Below are positions 5,763 to 6,973 of a stretch of DNA of 6,973 nt, piece by piece; the stretch's first letter is position 1, and each line of letters starts with the position of its first letter. A model generated the notes under the pieces. The model saw nothing but the letters and a program-made list of their open reading frames with translations. It was not told the DNA's origin and did not search any database. The stretch is from positions 1 to 6,973 of the forward strand of contig JAIXPU010000097.1 in the NCBI GenBank assembly GCA_027486075.1, in the 5' to 3' direction. The stretch comes from Streptomycetaceae bacterium (lineage in GTDB: Bacteria; Actinomycetota; Actinomycetes; Nanopelagicales; Nanopelagicaceae). Position numbers and translations under genes: made by a program.

Positions 5763-6973
5763 ATGCCATCACCATTTCGTGCAATTAGCGCACAGATTGA
5801 TCTGCCTGCAATGGAGCGATCAATCTTAGATTTTTGGCGTGAGAATCAAATCTTTGCAGCGAGTACGCAATCGCGTGCCGCCGGAACTCCTTGGACTTTC
5901 TATGAAGGACCTCCCACAGCAAATGGAATGCCTGGCACTCACCACATTGAAGCGCGCGTGTTTAAAGATGTCTTCCCTCGCTATCAAACAATGAAGGGTA
6001 AGTACGTAACCCGCAAGGCCGGTTGGGATTGCCACGGTCTGCCAGTTGAGATTGCAGTTGAGAAAGAGTTGGGATTCTCAGGCAAAGGCGATATCGAAAA
6101 ATATGGAATCGCAGCCTTTAACGATAAATGTCGTGAATCAGTTACCCGACATGTAGATGCCTTCACTGCTATGACCGAACGAATGGGCTTCTGGGTTGAT
6201 TTCGATCAAGCTTACTGGACGATGGCGCCTGAATATGTTGAGAGCGTTTGGTGGAGCCTTAAGGAGATTTGGAAGAAAGGGTTATTAGTTCAAGATCATC
6301 GCGTTGCACCATATTGCCCGCGTTGTGGAACAGGGCTATCCGATCACGAATTGGCACAAGGTTATGAGACCGTCGTCGATCCATCGGTCTATGTACGCTT
6401 TCCGATCACATCTGGTGAGCTAGCAGAGCTAGATGCATCGCTCTTAGTCTGGACCACAACTCCTTGGACCTTGGTTTCAAATACAGCGATCGCCGCCCAC
6501 CCGGATGTTGATTACGTTGTCGTGAAAACGGTTGTAGAAGATAAATCCGAAGTTCTTGTCGTTGCCGAGCCACTTCTATCTGCAGTGGCCGGAGAACAGA
6601 CAATCCTCAAGACTCTTAAAGGAAGCGAGTTAGAACGCACTACCTACAAGCGTCCATTTGATTACATCGAGATTCCAGATTCGCACTTTGTTGTTCTTGC
6701 AACATATGTGACCACTGAAGATGGAACAGGCTTGGTGCACCAATCCCCCGCATTCGGCGCCGACGATTTACAGGTCTGCCGCGCTTATGGTCTACCTGTA
6801 GTAAATCCAATAGCTCCCGATGGAAAATTCTTGGCTGATGTACCAGTGGTTAGTGGAATCTTCTTTAAAGAGGCGGATAAGCCGCTCGTTAAAGAACTCA
6901 AGGCATCAGGTGCGCTCTACAAGCATCTTCCATATGAGCACCCATATCCGCATTGCTGGCGTTGCCACACAGC
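5763..6973 (+). CDS. ileS: Isoleucyl-tRNA synthetase, 3' end beyond the window
   Basis: Class I synthetase that charges tRNA-Ile with isoleucine. The frame is open from ATG 5763 to the window end (403 codons plus two bases). The family is about 1000-1100 residues, so the rest of the catalytic domain, the KMSKS loop and the anticodon-binding region are outside. The first signature appears as PPTANGMPGTHH (50-61), with GTHH (58-61) where most synthetases have HxGH. AGWDCHGLPVE (86-96) follows. Zinc-binding cysteines are C185 and C188 (CPRCG) and C398 and C401 (CWRC). The CP1 editing domain spans roughly 200-390, with the Thr-rich WTTTPWT (230-236) and GTGLVHQSPAFGADD (321-335), which carries the conserved editing Asp. 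The sequence closely resembles actinobacterial, eukaryote-like IleRS2. Expression should depend on the T-box just upstream, which supports Ile specificity over Val or Leu. Confidence 0.98.
   Translation, partial: MPSPFRAISAQIDLPAMERSILDFWRENQIFAASTQSRAAGTPWTFYEGPPTANGMPGTHHIEARVFKDVFPRYQTMKGKYVTRKAGWDCHGLPVEIAVEKELGFSGKGDIEKYGIAAFNDKCRESVTRHVDAFTAMTERMGFWVDFDQAYWTMAPEYVESVWWSLKEIWKKGLLVQDHRVAPYCPRCGTGLSDHELAQGYETVVDPSVYVRFPITSGELAELDASLLVWTTTPWTLVSNTAIAAHPDVDYVVVKTVVEDKSEVLVVAEPLLSAVAGEQTILKTLKGSELERTTYKRPFDYIEIPDSHFVVLATYVTTEDGTGLVHQSPAFGADDLQVCRAYGLPVVNPIAPDGKFLADVPVVSGIFFKEADKPLVKELKASGALYKHLPYEHPYPHCWRCHT

Noticed and set aside
5826..6603. Minus-strand open frames opposite ileS.
   Set aside because: The plus-strand ileS frame is unbroken and highly conserved here. 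The minus frames carry no motif.

Overview
The window reads as one end of a conserved actinobacterial housekeeping block. It has two divergent transcription units that share a 229-base intergenic region (5534-5762). Three things point to Actinobacteria: the order ileS / DksA-TraR zinc-finger protein / lspA / rluD / dnaE, the IleS sequence type (a GTHH signature in place of HIGH), and an ileS T-box leader of the translational, ultrashort-stem-I kind known from that phylum. Base composition is moderate rather than high in G+C, and the intergenic gaps are tiny. I infer a streamlined actinobacterium, for example a freshwater acI/Nanopelagicales-type lineage. The lineage is a guess from composition and compactness, not a phylogenetic result.

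Minus-strand unit, from 5533 leftward: a DksA/TraR-like protein with a long Lys/Ala/Pro histone-like N-terminus (4679-5533), then lspA (signal peptidase II, 4186-4677), rluD (23S rRNA pseudouridine synthase, 3241-4179) and dnaE (replicative DNA polymerase III alpha, 3221 to beyond base 1). The gaps are 1, 6 and 19 nt with no terminator between genes, so one operon is likely. It would link a transcription or nucleoid factor, lipoprotein maturation, ribosome modification and replication. dnaE lacks only about its last 100 residues, which lie off the left edge.

Plus-strand unit: a T-box riboswitch (about 5574-5762) followed by ileS (5763 to beyond 6973). The T-box fits a model with an AUC specifier in the terminal loop of a short stem I, a stem II, an antisequestrator with a UGGU tRNA-end-binding bulge, and a competing hairpin that hides the ileS ribosome binding site. 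Uncharged tRNA-Ile would free the RBS and raise IleS synthesis. ileS is cut off at the right edge after about 403 codons.

I found no mobile element, CRISPR array, tRNA, rRNA or phage-like gene. There is no strong case for a wholly new system. The points most worth a second look are the hairpin plus U6 tract that could act as both sequestrator and terminator, the 42-bp repeats coding the histone-like tail of the DksA protein, the altered IleS signature motif, and the overlapping divergent promoter region with a perfect 12-bp palindrome.
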